The notes under the pieces were generated by a model. That model was given only the letters and a program-made list of their open reading frames with translations. It was not told where the DNA came from and did no database searches. Positions 23,901 to 34,063 of a stretch of DNA of 64,000 bases are shown here, piece by piece. Source of the stretch: Hymenoscyphus infarciens. Lineage: Eukaryota > Ascomycota > Leotiomycetes > Helotiales > Helotiaceae. Position numbers and translations under genes: made by a program. Numbering within the stretch: position 1 is the first letter of the stretch; each line of letters starts with the position of its first letter. The stretch is taken from the NCBI GenBank assembly GCA_001414345.1, contig LLCB01000008.1, forward strand, positions 496,001-560,000. Reading direction: 5' to 3'.

Positions 23901-24822
23901 TTCCATCTCACGGAGCTCTTGGTCCTTTGCATATCCAAGCAGCAGCCCCTTGTCAATACCAATGCCAACTTCCAACTTTCGACGGAGATGGAGGCTTAAG
24001 CGAAGAGCCTGGACAACCGACAGACCCCTTCATTCCCAGCCTGTCAGCCCAGCCCAGCCCGGGGTGCTAGGAAAGAAAGCCCCTTGGGGTCCCACTCCAC
24101 TAACGAGTAGGCTCACGCCTACTTTGACCCTGAAATGTGCCAAAGCGAAAGCCGGTACTAGTGAAATACCATCCCTGGCCTGAGATTCCCATCACCTACC
24201 CCCCCCTCAGAACTCCTCCCTCACTTTGTCCTTCCATCACTCCGGCCTCCTTTTACAACCACATCACTCCAATAACTACCTCATCACTATTATTCCTGCT
24301 CACTCCAATAAAAATTGTTGAAAAGAAGTCTCCTGCACTGAAATCCTTTCTTGTTTCACCCCCCCCCCCCCCACACTCCCCCCCTCCTTTCTTCTCTCCT
24401 CCCCCCCGCCCCCCTTTACAACCCCCTCCCCCCAAATACCCCCCCATCCCCTTTTTTCCCTCCCCACCCAAAAAAAAATTTTTAAAAAAAGGCCCCCTCA
24501 CTTGAAACCTTTTCTTTTTCCCCCCCCCCCCCCCCAAATCTCTCTCGCAGGGCTGCTTCACTCAGCCACCCGCATCAACAGCTTCGTGCATACACACGCA
24601 TAGCTCAAGCTACCCTCGCACTCCCAAAGCCTCCACCAAATCCTCAAAATTCACATCCTGAATAACCTCACAAACACGACAACTCCACTTACAATCCTCA
24701 CTCACCCCTGCTTCGTCAGCGCCCTCATACTCCACTCTCCGAACGTCTCCTTACCCGCAGATCCGTCCTCCCTTGGGGAGCAAAATCAGAATCATACCAC
24801 CTTCGAATTTCTTCACAACAAC
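20925..24822. other. Long intergenic region with possible small ORF and the leader of the C2H2 gene
   Basis: An ATG at 20925 after a CA-rich leader opens a 54-codon ORF starting MKLYDHVRTVPHLRK. An overlapping frame from 20941 has 81 codons. Neither has a known domain or signal peptide. Overlapping ORFs at 22000-23300 on both strands look like chance ORFs in higher-GC sequence. Short direct repeats built on CTCTGAGGAGTGAGG lie at about 23229-23287. Sequence from about 23900 to 24822 is C-rich and is probably the long 5' UTR or promoter of the zinc-finger gene. Confidence 0.4.
24358..24535. repeat. C-homopolymer-rich low-complexity tract
   Basis: Long C runs (14 and 16 bases at the ends), many C5-C7 runs, and A and T runs (A9, T5) fill about 180 bases. 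The sequence just before the tract (CACTGAAATCCTTTCTTGTTTC) resembles the sequence near its end (CACTTGAAACCTTTTCTTTTTC). Homopolymers are exaggerated on the C side only. It could be a real pyrimidine-rich leader or low-quality sequence. Confidence 0.8.
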
Positions 24823-25833
24823 ATGTCGCAGAGACCGAGTATGCACGCCCGAAATTCCTCAGGGAAGAATGTTTCTCTCCTCAACGACGATATTGCGCCA
24901 ACACAATCCCACACCTATGCCTCCTACAGCCCATCTGAGATGAGTCGCTCCGTCTCGAATCTATCAACATCAAGCGGTACGGGCTCCCCAGTCATACCGG
25001 CTTTAATCCGCGCCAATTCTTTCGACTCACAGAACACCACCGAAATTCAATCTCCTATTACACCACACTCCGAAATTGGCAGGCATAATTCTTTCACAGA
25101 GGAACAATTATACAAAGATCAATCAAACATGGAATACCGAGACCGATCACACTCATTCCATGACTATTCCGCCAACTACCACGGAATGCCCCCAAGAACG
25201 TCCTACGTGGAAAACAGGATGCATTCTTACCAGCAACCCCAAGTCTTCGACGAAGAATCATATCATAATGGAAACATCTCGGAGCGAGGGTCCAAGCGAT
25301 ACAACTGCCGCTACAGAGATACCCTTGGCTGCGAGAAAACCTTCACCACATCCGGCCACGCATCGCGACATTCCAAAATCCACACGGCCGAGAAAGCCGT
25401 TCCATGCACCTTCGCAGGATGCCAGAAGAAATTCACACGCAACGACAACATGAAGCAGCATCTCGAGACTCACAACAAGGACCGCTCACGCTCCAACACC
25501 GCATCTCGAACAGGAGTAAAACCTCCGGTCCTCACAGTTCCTGCCGGCATCAAGAAAGTCGGTCGCGCAGCAAGCAGACCTTCAACCCCAGGTCGGATGG
25601 TTGCAAGTGCGGAGATGTCTCCTATCATAGACCCTGCGTTGTTCTCGCCGGTTAGCAATCACAGCCCCGCCGTGCCACCAACGGTCTCTCTACCATACAG
25701 CTCTCGCGGCTTCCAGCAGACCCTGGTGGCACGACCGATCGGACCCGACGATTCCAAGAGCATCCCCCAAAACTCGTACAAGGGATTGGATGCTCTGGCC
25801 ATGGCTGTACAGTTGGCTCAGTCGAGTCTATGA
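24823..25833 (+). CDS. C2H2 zinc-finger transcription factor, Nrg1-like
   Basis: A single exon of 336 aa. Residues 1-155 are Ser/Thr/Pro-rich and probably disordered. Two tandem zinc fingers occupy about 162-217. The first has an unusual C-x7-C-x12-H-x3-H spacing and contains KTFTTSGHASRH. The second is regular, C-x4-C-x12-H-x3-H, with KKFTRNDNMKQH. The TSGH..RH and R.DN..QH signatures are those of the Nrg1/Nrg2 repressor branch, which acts in glucose repression and filamentation in yeasts (family knowledge). The binding site should therefore be CCCT-like, but this is inference. A basic SRSNTASRTGVK stretch follows the fingers and could serve as a nuclear localisation signal. The C-terminal tail is Pro/Ser-rich and ends in a short hydrophobic helix, LDALAMAVQLAQSSL. 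The gene stands alone, with kilobases of non-coding sequence on both sides. The ATG at 24823 is the first in this frame. Confidence 0.85.
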   Translation: MSQRPSMHARNSSGKNVSLLNDDIAPTQSHTYASYSPSEMSRSVSNLSTSSGTGSPVIPALIRANSFDSQNTTEIQSPITPHSEIGRHNSFTEEQLYKDQSNMEYRDRSHSFHDYSANYHGMPPRTSYVENRMHSYQQPQVFDEESYHNGNISERGSKRYNCRYRDTLGCEKTFTTSGHASRHSKIHTAEKAVPCTFAGCQKKFTRNDNMKQHLETHNKDRSRSNTASRTGVKPPVLTVPAGIKKVGRAASRPSTPGRMVASAEMSPIIDPALFSPVSNHSPAVPPTVSLPYSSRGFQQTLVARPIGPDDSKSIPQNSYKGLDALAMAVQLAQSSL

Positions 25834-26912
25834 ACGCAGCTCTGATCTGGCGATCTGGGAAATATGACCAGTCAGAAAAACCCTCAACCCCGTTATTCGG
25901 GTTGATTACGCTGCCTTCTCCATGTCACACCCTACCCTTTCTCGGGGTGGCGTGGTGAGTGGTGGTATGCCATTTTTGAGGGGGCAAACGGTTATGGGAG
26001 TTTGAACGGAGGTGTTGCCGGCCTGAGAACCCCGCACTGTTTGTTCAGTGGCGGATTCGAGCAAGCCGTGCGTCACTTTGGTATGCACGCTGCACTTTAT
26101 CTTTACTTCATGTATTCGTCACACTTTTATTTGGTGGGGACGCATATATGAGGGCGGTACACAATGTGGACGTGTTCTTTGCGATGGCATGTGTATTGTT
26201 GATTGGGCGATCGGTTTTCTTCCCATGCCTTGCTACCTCTTTTATATATGAATTTATGTGTGTAATGGTGTGTTATGGGTGGTGCATTACCGGTTGGTGT
26301 TCTTCTGGTTATTAGAATTTGGGGGTCCACGGCGTATCGGGTGTTTGGTTGTGTGGTGTGTCTGGTTGGGCTCGGAAAGGGGTGGGGTGTATTATTACAC
26401 TCATCTGTCCTGCATTCATTGCCTTGCATGGGCAATTTATATTCCTGGGTGGGGGTTACCCAAATGAGGGATTTATGATGGACGAAGAAAGGAAAAGGAT
26501 AACATGATCTTTTGGGGGCAGCGAAAAAACATATGATTGAAATGAATGGAATGGAATGGATGGATTTGGATTTATACCCCCTCACTTTTACTATTTACTG
26601 TATCTTACTTAATTCTTTAAGTACAAGAAGATTTACTTGTGTGTTATATATATATATAGCAATAAGCAATGGATGCTATACATCTTTATATCTTTATACC
26701 TTTATATTATGAGACTTGAATTTGGATCTATATGATGAAGTGGGGTGCTTTGGCTGATGTGAAAGAGAACTCGAGAAGTAGAAGGAAGATAGAAAAGTCT
26801 CTCGGCTCTGACTTGGAGAAACCATTATTATTGCATACACCCACCAAAAGTTCAATATTGTGCTTACGCTGTGTGGGCTTGTGGATTCTCGCTCTCGAAT
26901 AGGTTTGATATT
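25834..26912. other. 3' flank of the zinc-finger gene, no gene seen
   Basis: Several overlapping ORFs of 60-152 codons occur on both strands at 26048-26712, but they are all out of register with each other and lack domains. The sequence is GT-rich then T-rich, which suits a 3' UTR and terminator. Confidence 0.5.
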
Positions 26913-26914
26913 TA

Positions 26915-26952
26915 GAGCGTCCTAGTTACACCATAAGTAAACGGTCGGAATC
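26915..26952 (+). mobile_element. Terminal fragment of the same TIR family as element A
   Basis: After a TA (26913-26914) the sequence reads GAGCGTCCTAGTTACACC, matching the left end of element A (GAGCGTCCCGTATATACC). Only about 38 bp precede the second LTR, so the element is broken here. Confidence 0.45.
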
Positions 26953-27297
26953 TGTGACGGCCAGCCGTCTTGAATAGCCGAGTTTCCTTGCCGTATATAT
27001 AAGGTTTCGGCCGTTAGATATTAGCTTTCGGCTCTTATATTAGCATTCGGCTTTTTGTTATTATGCCTTGTCTGAATGAGGAAGGTTTCGGGCTTCGGAT
27101 TTCGGACCTTTTAGACCTTTTAGTACTATCCGACCTCTTATATATAGCTGCCTGCCTACTCTCCTCTAGTTAGAAAAGGCCTAATTAGGTCTTTTCTTCT
27201 ATATCAGAGGCTTAGAGCCTAGTATCTATACACTTTATTCTACTAAATACACTTCTCTATATCTCTTCCGTAGTTATATATATTTCGTGCTATTATA
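26953..27297 (+). mobile_element. Solo LTR, copy 2 (degraded)
   Basis: The segment starts TGTGACGGCC and ends CGTGCTATTATA, where copy 1 ends CGTGCCGTTACA; the final CA has become TA. It shares the CTCTTATATATAGC and TTCTATATCAGAG landmarks with copy 1. No matching target-site duplication is visible. Further degraded pieces, some inverted, follow to about 27900. Confidence 0.55.
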
Positions 27298-27462
27298 TAA
27301 TAGTAGGCTATCTAATTTAGTCTTCGAATTTAGTCTCGAATTTAGTCTTTTTATATAATAGTACGAAATATATATAACTATAGAAGAGGTATATAGAAGT
27401 GTATTTCGTAGAATAAAGTGTAGAGATACTAGGCTCTGATATAGAGGAAGAGACTTAATTTT
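27195..27462. repeat. Inverted repeat made from two LTR 3' ends
   Basis: The arm at 27195-27302 (the 3' third of LTR copy 2) is repeated in inverse orientation at 27351-27462 with few differences, around a spacer of about 50 bp. A third, more degraded copy lies at about 27785-27895, inverted like the second. Confidence 0.7.
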
Positions 27463-29162
27463 AGTCTTTTTCTTTCTCGGGATTAGTATCTAGTCTTTGC
27501 TCTCTTGAATAGTATTCTTATATATATCTCTTTAGAGTATGTTTCGTGTCGTTGTAGAATCGACTATATTATAAATCGTAAATTGTAAATTATAAATTAT
27601 AAATTGTAAATTATATTATACTAGCTACTTTCAGTTACTCTCTTGCTCTTCTTTAAGTTTAGCTATTCTTTTATATATTATATATACCGAGAGAGTATAA
27701 GTGTAAATATAGATAGAAGTATAGAGAAGAGTATAGATAAGAGAGAGAAGAAGAGAGAATATAGATAAAAGTATAAGAGAGAGAGAGTATAAGTTATAAT
27801 AATACGAAATATCTACGACTATCGAAGAGATATATAGAAGTATATTTGAAAGAATAATATATATAGATACTAGGTACTAATATATAGGAAAAGACTAAAT
27901 TAGTCTTCTACTATCTTAAGTAGAAGTATCTATATATAGAAGGTTAAATAATATAAAAGTCTAATAATAATAATAACTAAGACTAATCTAATATAGATAA
28001 GACTAAATAATAAGAGCTAAAAGCTAAATATATAATATTTAAACTTTAATACCTTCGATAAATAAATATCAGATAGTAATATCTTTAGTATATAAGTATT
28101 AGTAATTTCACGAATATCGACAATTTAAGATAGCGAGCTATTATAAAGAGAGTACTAGCTACTAAATATAAGAAAGAGAGTATAAGTATTACTTTAAGAG
28201 ATCTAGTATCTACGAAGTCTTATTTAGATAAAAATGAGAGGATTATCGACGATAGCTTAGAAATCTCTCTAGTCTAGTAATAGATAAAGCAAATTAATAC
28301 TTTAAAAGAGAAAGAAAGCTTTTAATTATAAGACTTCTACGCTTATTTTTATTTTAATCTATTAGTAAATAAAACGTTTTATAACTTTTATTTACAAAGT
28401 CTGAATTTATGACCTATCTATGTTATATTAAGAAATATAGCGATCTTCTTCTTACTTAATCTAGATAATCGTAAATGAAATATACTAGGTGGGCGAGAGA
28501 GGCTAGTATCTTATATCTCTCTTCTTTTTCTCTTTAAGTTAACTTACTTCTACTTGTCTTCTCATCTTTCCTTTCCGCTTTCGTTGTTACTCTTTGCTGT
28601 ACCGCTGTCCTTGGCAGGTATGGTTAAATGTACTGGCATCCTGTTCGGTGTTGGAATGTAATATTGAACTCTTCATGGCTTTTTGGCCGTGCAGTTGTCT
28701 GGGGTATCTATCCATGGTGCTTTTATGTGTCTTCTATGCGAAGTGGTTAGGCAGAAATGAGGGGTAGAAGTGGATATTAATTGAGGTTGTTGGGAAGTAG
28801 TCAGGGAGATGTCAAGGAGAGTTTGATAGCCAGGTGGTCATATTTCTTTACGATTAGGGTTTAATTAGGAGGCGTTGAAACGGAAATCTCTTGTTTCAAC
28901 CTAATTGTAGTGCGCTCTTAGTGGGAGAGAAGAGTTGAGTGGGAGAGTGATAAGGAGCAAGAAAGAGTTCCTAGAGTGTGATGCACTTTTCGAGCGGGCG
29001 GGATTTCGTGCTTGCTGCTTGCTTGGACTGGGTTTTGGTTTGTGGATTCAACTTGTTTTGGGCGATTTGGTAGCTTGGTTTGTTTCTATGTGGGAAAGTA
29101 TGTTTGGATGGGGGGTGGGCAGAGATGAGCTTTTTTTTCAATTTTTGTTTCTTTTTTTGGAA
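27463..29162. other. TA-rich repeat remains and non-coding sequence
   Basis: From 27463 to about 28500 the sequence is extremely TA-rich, with (GA)-rich patches and degraded LTR-related pieces. No gene is seen. A plus-strand ORF at 28935-29252 runs into the MITE at 29165 and has no recognisable domain. Confidence 0.5.
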
Positions 29163-29164
29163 TA

Positions 29165-29696
29165 TAGTGAGTTGCGAGTTAAGCTTGAATTTGCCTACTT
29201 TTTTCGTAATCCGAGCTTTTTGAGAAAACTCTTTAATTTCCCCCCTTTTTAGGTACTCTTTTACCTTTTACTTAATAACAACGTATAATATACTATTTAT
29301 AAGAATAGGAAAGGAAAGGCTTATATCTCCTCTTATACTCTATAACTTTATAGGATAAAAACAGATAATTTTATATCTGTCTTAATTTTTATAGGGTCTT
29401 AGCATAGCCTATTATTAACCTTATAGCCTTATAAGGCACGTAGAGGTAGTGAAAAAATTTCAAAAGAAAAGGGGTACTTTTAAGAATTATTTATCCTTTA
29501 GTTTACTTTTATTATACTTACTTTAAATTAATAAGTAATATAGAAGAGAGATAATTAGATATAGCGCTTCTTTCTAGCTAGGCCTCGTCTCTTTTAGAGT
29601 ACTTTTATTTTCTGTCTTTTAAAGAAAGGAGGAAATAAAAAAAAGCTCGGATTACAAAAAAAGTGAGCAGATTCAAGCTTAACTCGCAACTCACTG
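29165..29696. mobile_element. Tc1/mariner-type MITE
   Basis: The 532-bp element is flanked by TA on both sides (29163-29164 and 29697-29698). It has inverted ends of about 75 bp: TAGTGAGTTGCGAGTTAAGC at the left and CAGTGAGTTGCGAGTTAAGC at the right (reverse complement). The CAGTG start and TA target duplication are characteristic of Tc1/mariner. The interior is AT-rich and has no transposase ORF, so the element is non-autonomous. Confidence 0.8.
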
Positions 29697-29698
29697 TA

Positions 29699-32075
29699 GG
29701 GGCTCGGTGGGATTTGCTGTCGAATTCCTTTTGTTCTAGCTTTGTTGACTTTATTATTTTGATTCTCAGGGGTGAGATGTGAGGTCTTGGTTGTTGGCAT
29801 CGAACTTGCATTCCTGTGGTTTCTGCTGGGCTATCTAATGATAGGGATATGTCTTATCTTGTAATTTTATCTTCTTTGGCGATGGCTACCTCGGTGTTCT
29901 TTTGACACGGTGGAAGGTGGTGTGCTATTTGAGGACAGGAAGCACGAGTAGCCGATGGGGAGTGGGGAATTGAGGAATTGAAGCTGAAAAGAAGGAGGGG
30001 AGCAAGGCAGAAAAGAGAGATGGGAGAAGTTGAAGTGAGGGGGGGAAGTGGGCGAGCTTAGTTCTCATTTGCTGGGTTGGGGTTCAGAAAAGTTTCATTC
30101 TCTTGAAATTTCTCGTCGCGGGTACTTGGTATCACTGTTTTTAGGCACACTCTTTTTTCTTGGTAAGTACTTCTGAGAGGTTAGAGAGAGGAAGAAGAAT
30201 AGAGAAGAGAGGTTTAGTTGTATATATAAGACACAGGGAAGGAAAGGATAGACGGTCTATTGTATACATAGCAGCGAAAAGAATGATTGATTGGGTCTCG
30301 CAATTAGGAGGTGTAATTTTCCGGCTTCGCGGTTTGAAAGTGGTTTTTGGGGGGTATAAGCGAGAGACCGAGGGCTTTTAATAAAGGTGTGTTTTGTTGT
30401 CGAAATAAAAGCTACCATCGAATTCCTCTCTATATTCTTTAGTAGCCTGCGTCTTGGGAGTAAATGTGCTTGTTCTTCGTTGTAATCTCTCCTTAAACTT
30501 ATAAGCTCTCGTGATATGTATATTTATATACGATCAAAATCTTAGTCCGCATGGAGGGAGCGCTCACATGAACGAGTTTGCGAGGGTTAGTAACACATTG
30601 TAGTTTCGAGAGAGCGAAACATGTAGAGATTTAAAGGGGGGTACTGGAGAGAGGGATGAGGATTAGAGGTAGAAGAGAGATTGGTTGTTAGGAAGTGGTG
30701 TGATGTAGAGAATGGACAAAGGGAAGTAATTAAAACAGAAGAGAAAGGGAGAAGTGAGAAAGCATATAATATTTTCCCCCTTTCCCCATGCCGGAGAAAT
30801 CACAGTCTCGAGTTTTGTGGTCTTTATCGAGACTCATCAACGAAGGTACTTTCAGAGGCATAAAAGTGGTTAGAGGGAGACCAGAGAATTTATAAGCTGA
30901 ATTTGAACGAAGTCTATAGATAACGGCAGTAATTCTCAGAGAATAGAGTCCTGTGTAGAAAGTTTTAAGAGCTGCATCATGTAGGAACAAACTTTGAGAA
31001 GGAAGGGCGTTAGATTGTTAGATTTAGATAGGAAGGAGTTATATAATTAATTTCTCAGGACCTCTTTGTCAAAATGATTTCTAGATAGAAATAAGGGTGT
31101 GCTTTATTGTCGAAAGATGAGCTGCCTGGTGCTACTGTCGATTAGAACTTGTAAATTTGTGAGTAGTCAAGGCGTGTTTCGATTCCATCTGATAATCAAT
31201 AACGACAGCTTTAGTATCTGTTACTTGGAGAGACACGTCTTTCTATTTCGCAATAAACATCCGCACCTTCCATGGGAAGGTGGTTCGTCGTTCTCGACTG
31301 GCGAATTGATGAGATTCTACTAGTTAGAGGTAAATTTAAAGATCAGAAAATGAAACTTGAGCTTCCAACTTCATCTTATTACTTGAGGGTTTTCTAGTAG
31401 TCGAATGAGACTACGATACTGTACCCTAACAACTCATTCTCTCCTAGTCTACGTTGGCTACAAGTTTCAGCTTTCTCGCCATACCAAAACACCACTGGCC
31501 GCCGTTCTTCTTAAGGCTGACTGTTGCTATATCAGCTCCAGTCTCAAAAGCGTGACATGTACAAGTCTGTGATGCTTTTCGCGGGCCAAGAGTAAATTAC
31601 CTCTATTCTGCTCCTTTGAATTTTCGACCAAGACTTGGAAAATCAATTCGATTTTTCTACAAGGCTTAAATAATTAGAACGAAGTTACTTTCATTACTCC
31701 AGAGGAGTTAAGACTATTGTAGAAGGATAAGTACCTTAGACTACGGTCACGGATTCTTGCAACCCCATCTGGAAGCTTGGTGAACTAAAAACGACGTAGA
31801 GCAGGCTCAACCAGAAAAGAAAAGACCATCTGTGGAAAAGGATACCTTAAAACTCAGTCCTTTGCGGTTTAAACTCCTTGAGAATCCATACGCATTTCTA
31901 AAACAATTTCATCCTGTGTTTATCTCAATACAACCTCCTTGAGGTAGATAGACAACAGCTAACCCTAAATTCGACAATAACTTTACAGTCGGCAGCAGAC
32001 TAGATTAGTTAGAAACTCTCTAAGTTTCTCTAAGAATATGTATATCTTACGATAAGTCTTAAAATATATTTCCTT
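29699..32075. other. Intergenic region, no gene recognised
   Basis: ORFs of 60-86 codons (for example 30160-30381 plus, 30730-30990 minus, 31099-31323 plus) overlap one another and show no domains. Composition is moderately AT-rich with GA-rich stretches around 29970-30060. Confidence 0.5.
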
Positions 32076-32578
32076 AATAGTGTTTTGGCTTTCCCCGCCT
32101 TAGTCAGCCTAGTACTTAGGATAGAATAGGCTACTCACCTAGGAAAGAATAGAAGAGGCTAGGCTAGATTAGAATTAAGTCTAGGCTAAGTTTAGTAGAC
32201 TAGGTACTCTAACTAGAATAGAAGTGGCTAGGAAAGTTCTAAAAACAGGATAGGAGTAGCTAGATAGGTAAAAAAAGAAGGCTAGGCTAGAGTAGAATTA
32301 GGAAGGCAACTCTCTAAGAGTTCTAATTAAGACCTAGACCCTCTTTTCTACCCGCCTTCTAGACTTTAAGCGAAATTAACTAGTCTAACTCTTCCTATCC
32401 TAGCCTCTCTATTTAGCAAGGAAAGGCAAGCAAGTATTATAGGATAGAAGTGGCTAGGAAAGCTAGAATTTAAGAATAAGAGAAGGCGGGATAACCTTAA
32501 AATAGAGGTAGAAGGGAGAAGAATCGTCGAAGCAGAATAGAATAATAGATTAGACGGGGAAACCTAAAACACTATTTC
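32076..32578. mobile_element. Short TIR element rich in CTAGG motifs
   Basis: The left end AATAGTGTTTTGGCTTTCCC and the right end, reverse-complemented, AATAGTGTTTTAGGTTTCCC, are imperfect inverted repeats of about 25 bp, preceded by TTAA on the left and TTAAG on the right. The interior carries many dispersed CTAGG and GGATAG motifs and no ORF. It is probably a non-autonomous element; superfamily not assignable. Confidence 0.5.
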
Positions 32579-33557
32579 TTAACATAAATTTAGGCTACTA
32601 ATTCCCTCTTACTCCTTCTCTCTACTAGTCTACTAGCTATGTTAAGAAACTAGCCTATGTTATATATAGATAGTATATTTACTTTATATATAGCGTTCTA
32701 TTTGAGACCTTTAGGAAGAAATCAATAAATCTTTTTTACATACTTTTAACTAAACTCTCTCCTATGTTTACTATGTCTATAAAAATGTTAGTATTAGAAA
32801 GTAGTAAGATAAAGGAAAGTATTTAATTAGATACTACTAGTCGCCTAGCTATACATAATGTCAACTATCACTAGGCATATAAAATAATACAAAGTATTAT
32901 TCATAGCTAGAGACAGATAGTACAGAATAACATCGTGGTACTTAAGAAAAAAAACTCAGGAAAGAGTAGCGTTTATTATAACTAGAATATCTTAGGAGTT
33001 CAGCGTAGCGCAAAGATAAAGTTGGATGCCCGTTGAATCTTGTTGGTGCTCCAAGCTTACTCTTATAATCTAAATACTAAAAACATGTAGTAACTCAAAT
33101 TAAATCGAGTCCTATCTTTCTAGGCATAGCACGATAAATCTAACTGCTTTGGATATTTTACTCGACAGTGAGACTGGAGTTCGACAATCCGCTCAAAATC
33201 GACGGCAATACCTTAACTTATGCCTAAACTTTAGAGAATCAACCCCTCTTTCTCCTTTTTAAAGGACTCTTTAAACCACACCTGAAGTGTGGGTTCGACA
33301 TGAGCTGAGCTTCTATCATAAGAACGACAGAGACATCCTACCCAAGCTTCACCAAAAGCTGCTATGACTGTTCCCGTGCTCCAAGTTTAGATTCAAGAGA
33401 GTAAGTTATATAATGAATATTTCCGCTTGTGCTTTGAAGTTTGAGTAGACCAGAGAACGACCAAGGAGTACCACAGCAGGTAGCTAGCTCTCTTTGGATA
33501 CTCTTCTAAATCTAATGGTCGTCCAAATATAGTAGTAAAATCTTCAAGTTTGATGCC
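32579..33557. other. AT-rich intergenic region
   Basis: TA-rich to about 33000, then more balanced. No ORF with coding character was found. Confidence 0.5.
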
Positions 33558-34063
33558 TCAGAGCAAGGTTATAGAGGGAATTCTAAATGGAATTTCAGGA
33601 GAACCCCAGAGTTCAAGGGAAGGAGGGAAGAAATTAGAAAATACGCTGGAGAGAAGCCAGGTAACGTTGAATAAAGCGAAGTCAGCACCTCTATTTGGCA
33701 GGACGTAGTTCCACGTAAGAAGAGATGCGAAACCAAAAGCTAACCAACGGCCTCTGAGCGTAAAATGAAGACCTAAAAAGGGAATTGAAATCAACACGTT
33801 CTCATTAGGAGATAAACTTGTTCACACCGGACGGATTATTGTGGAGTGAGGAAGTTCAACTGAACGAGCCAACATCGGAAGCTTCTCACGAGGTGGTACT
33901 TACATTCAACATCTTTCAAGCTCTCTTCAGTCAGCTCTCTTCCTAGTTTCTTAGCTTCGAGATACAAATATCCACCTTTTGCTGCCGCTTTCAAAAGTCC
34001 TGTCGAAAACAGGCACACTCTCCGCATCTTCTCGAAATATTTTCGCTTGATATCTTCCCACAT
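33558..34063 (-). CDS. Weak candidate two-exon gene, possible membrane protein
   Basis: An ORF from the ATG at 34063 reads MWEDIKRKYFEKMRRV and then GYLYLEAKKLGRELTEESL, ending at a GTAAGT donor (33903). Skipping 131 nt to a TTTTTAG acceptor (33775-33773) joins in phase to a second exon, 33772-33558, that has a hydrophobic segment (WLAFGFASLLTWNYVL, then ALFNVTWLLSSVF). The product would be 124 aa. An in-frame TGA lies just upstream of the ATG, so this is either the true start or the gene is broken. Other coding-like pieces on the same strand up to 35038 could be remains of a larger gene. I recognise no family. Confidence 0.3.
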
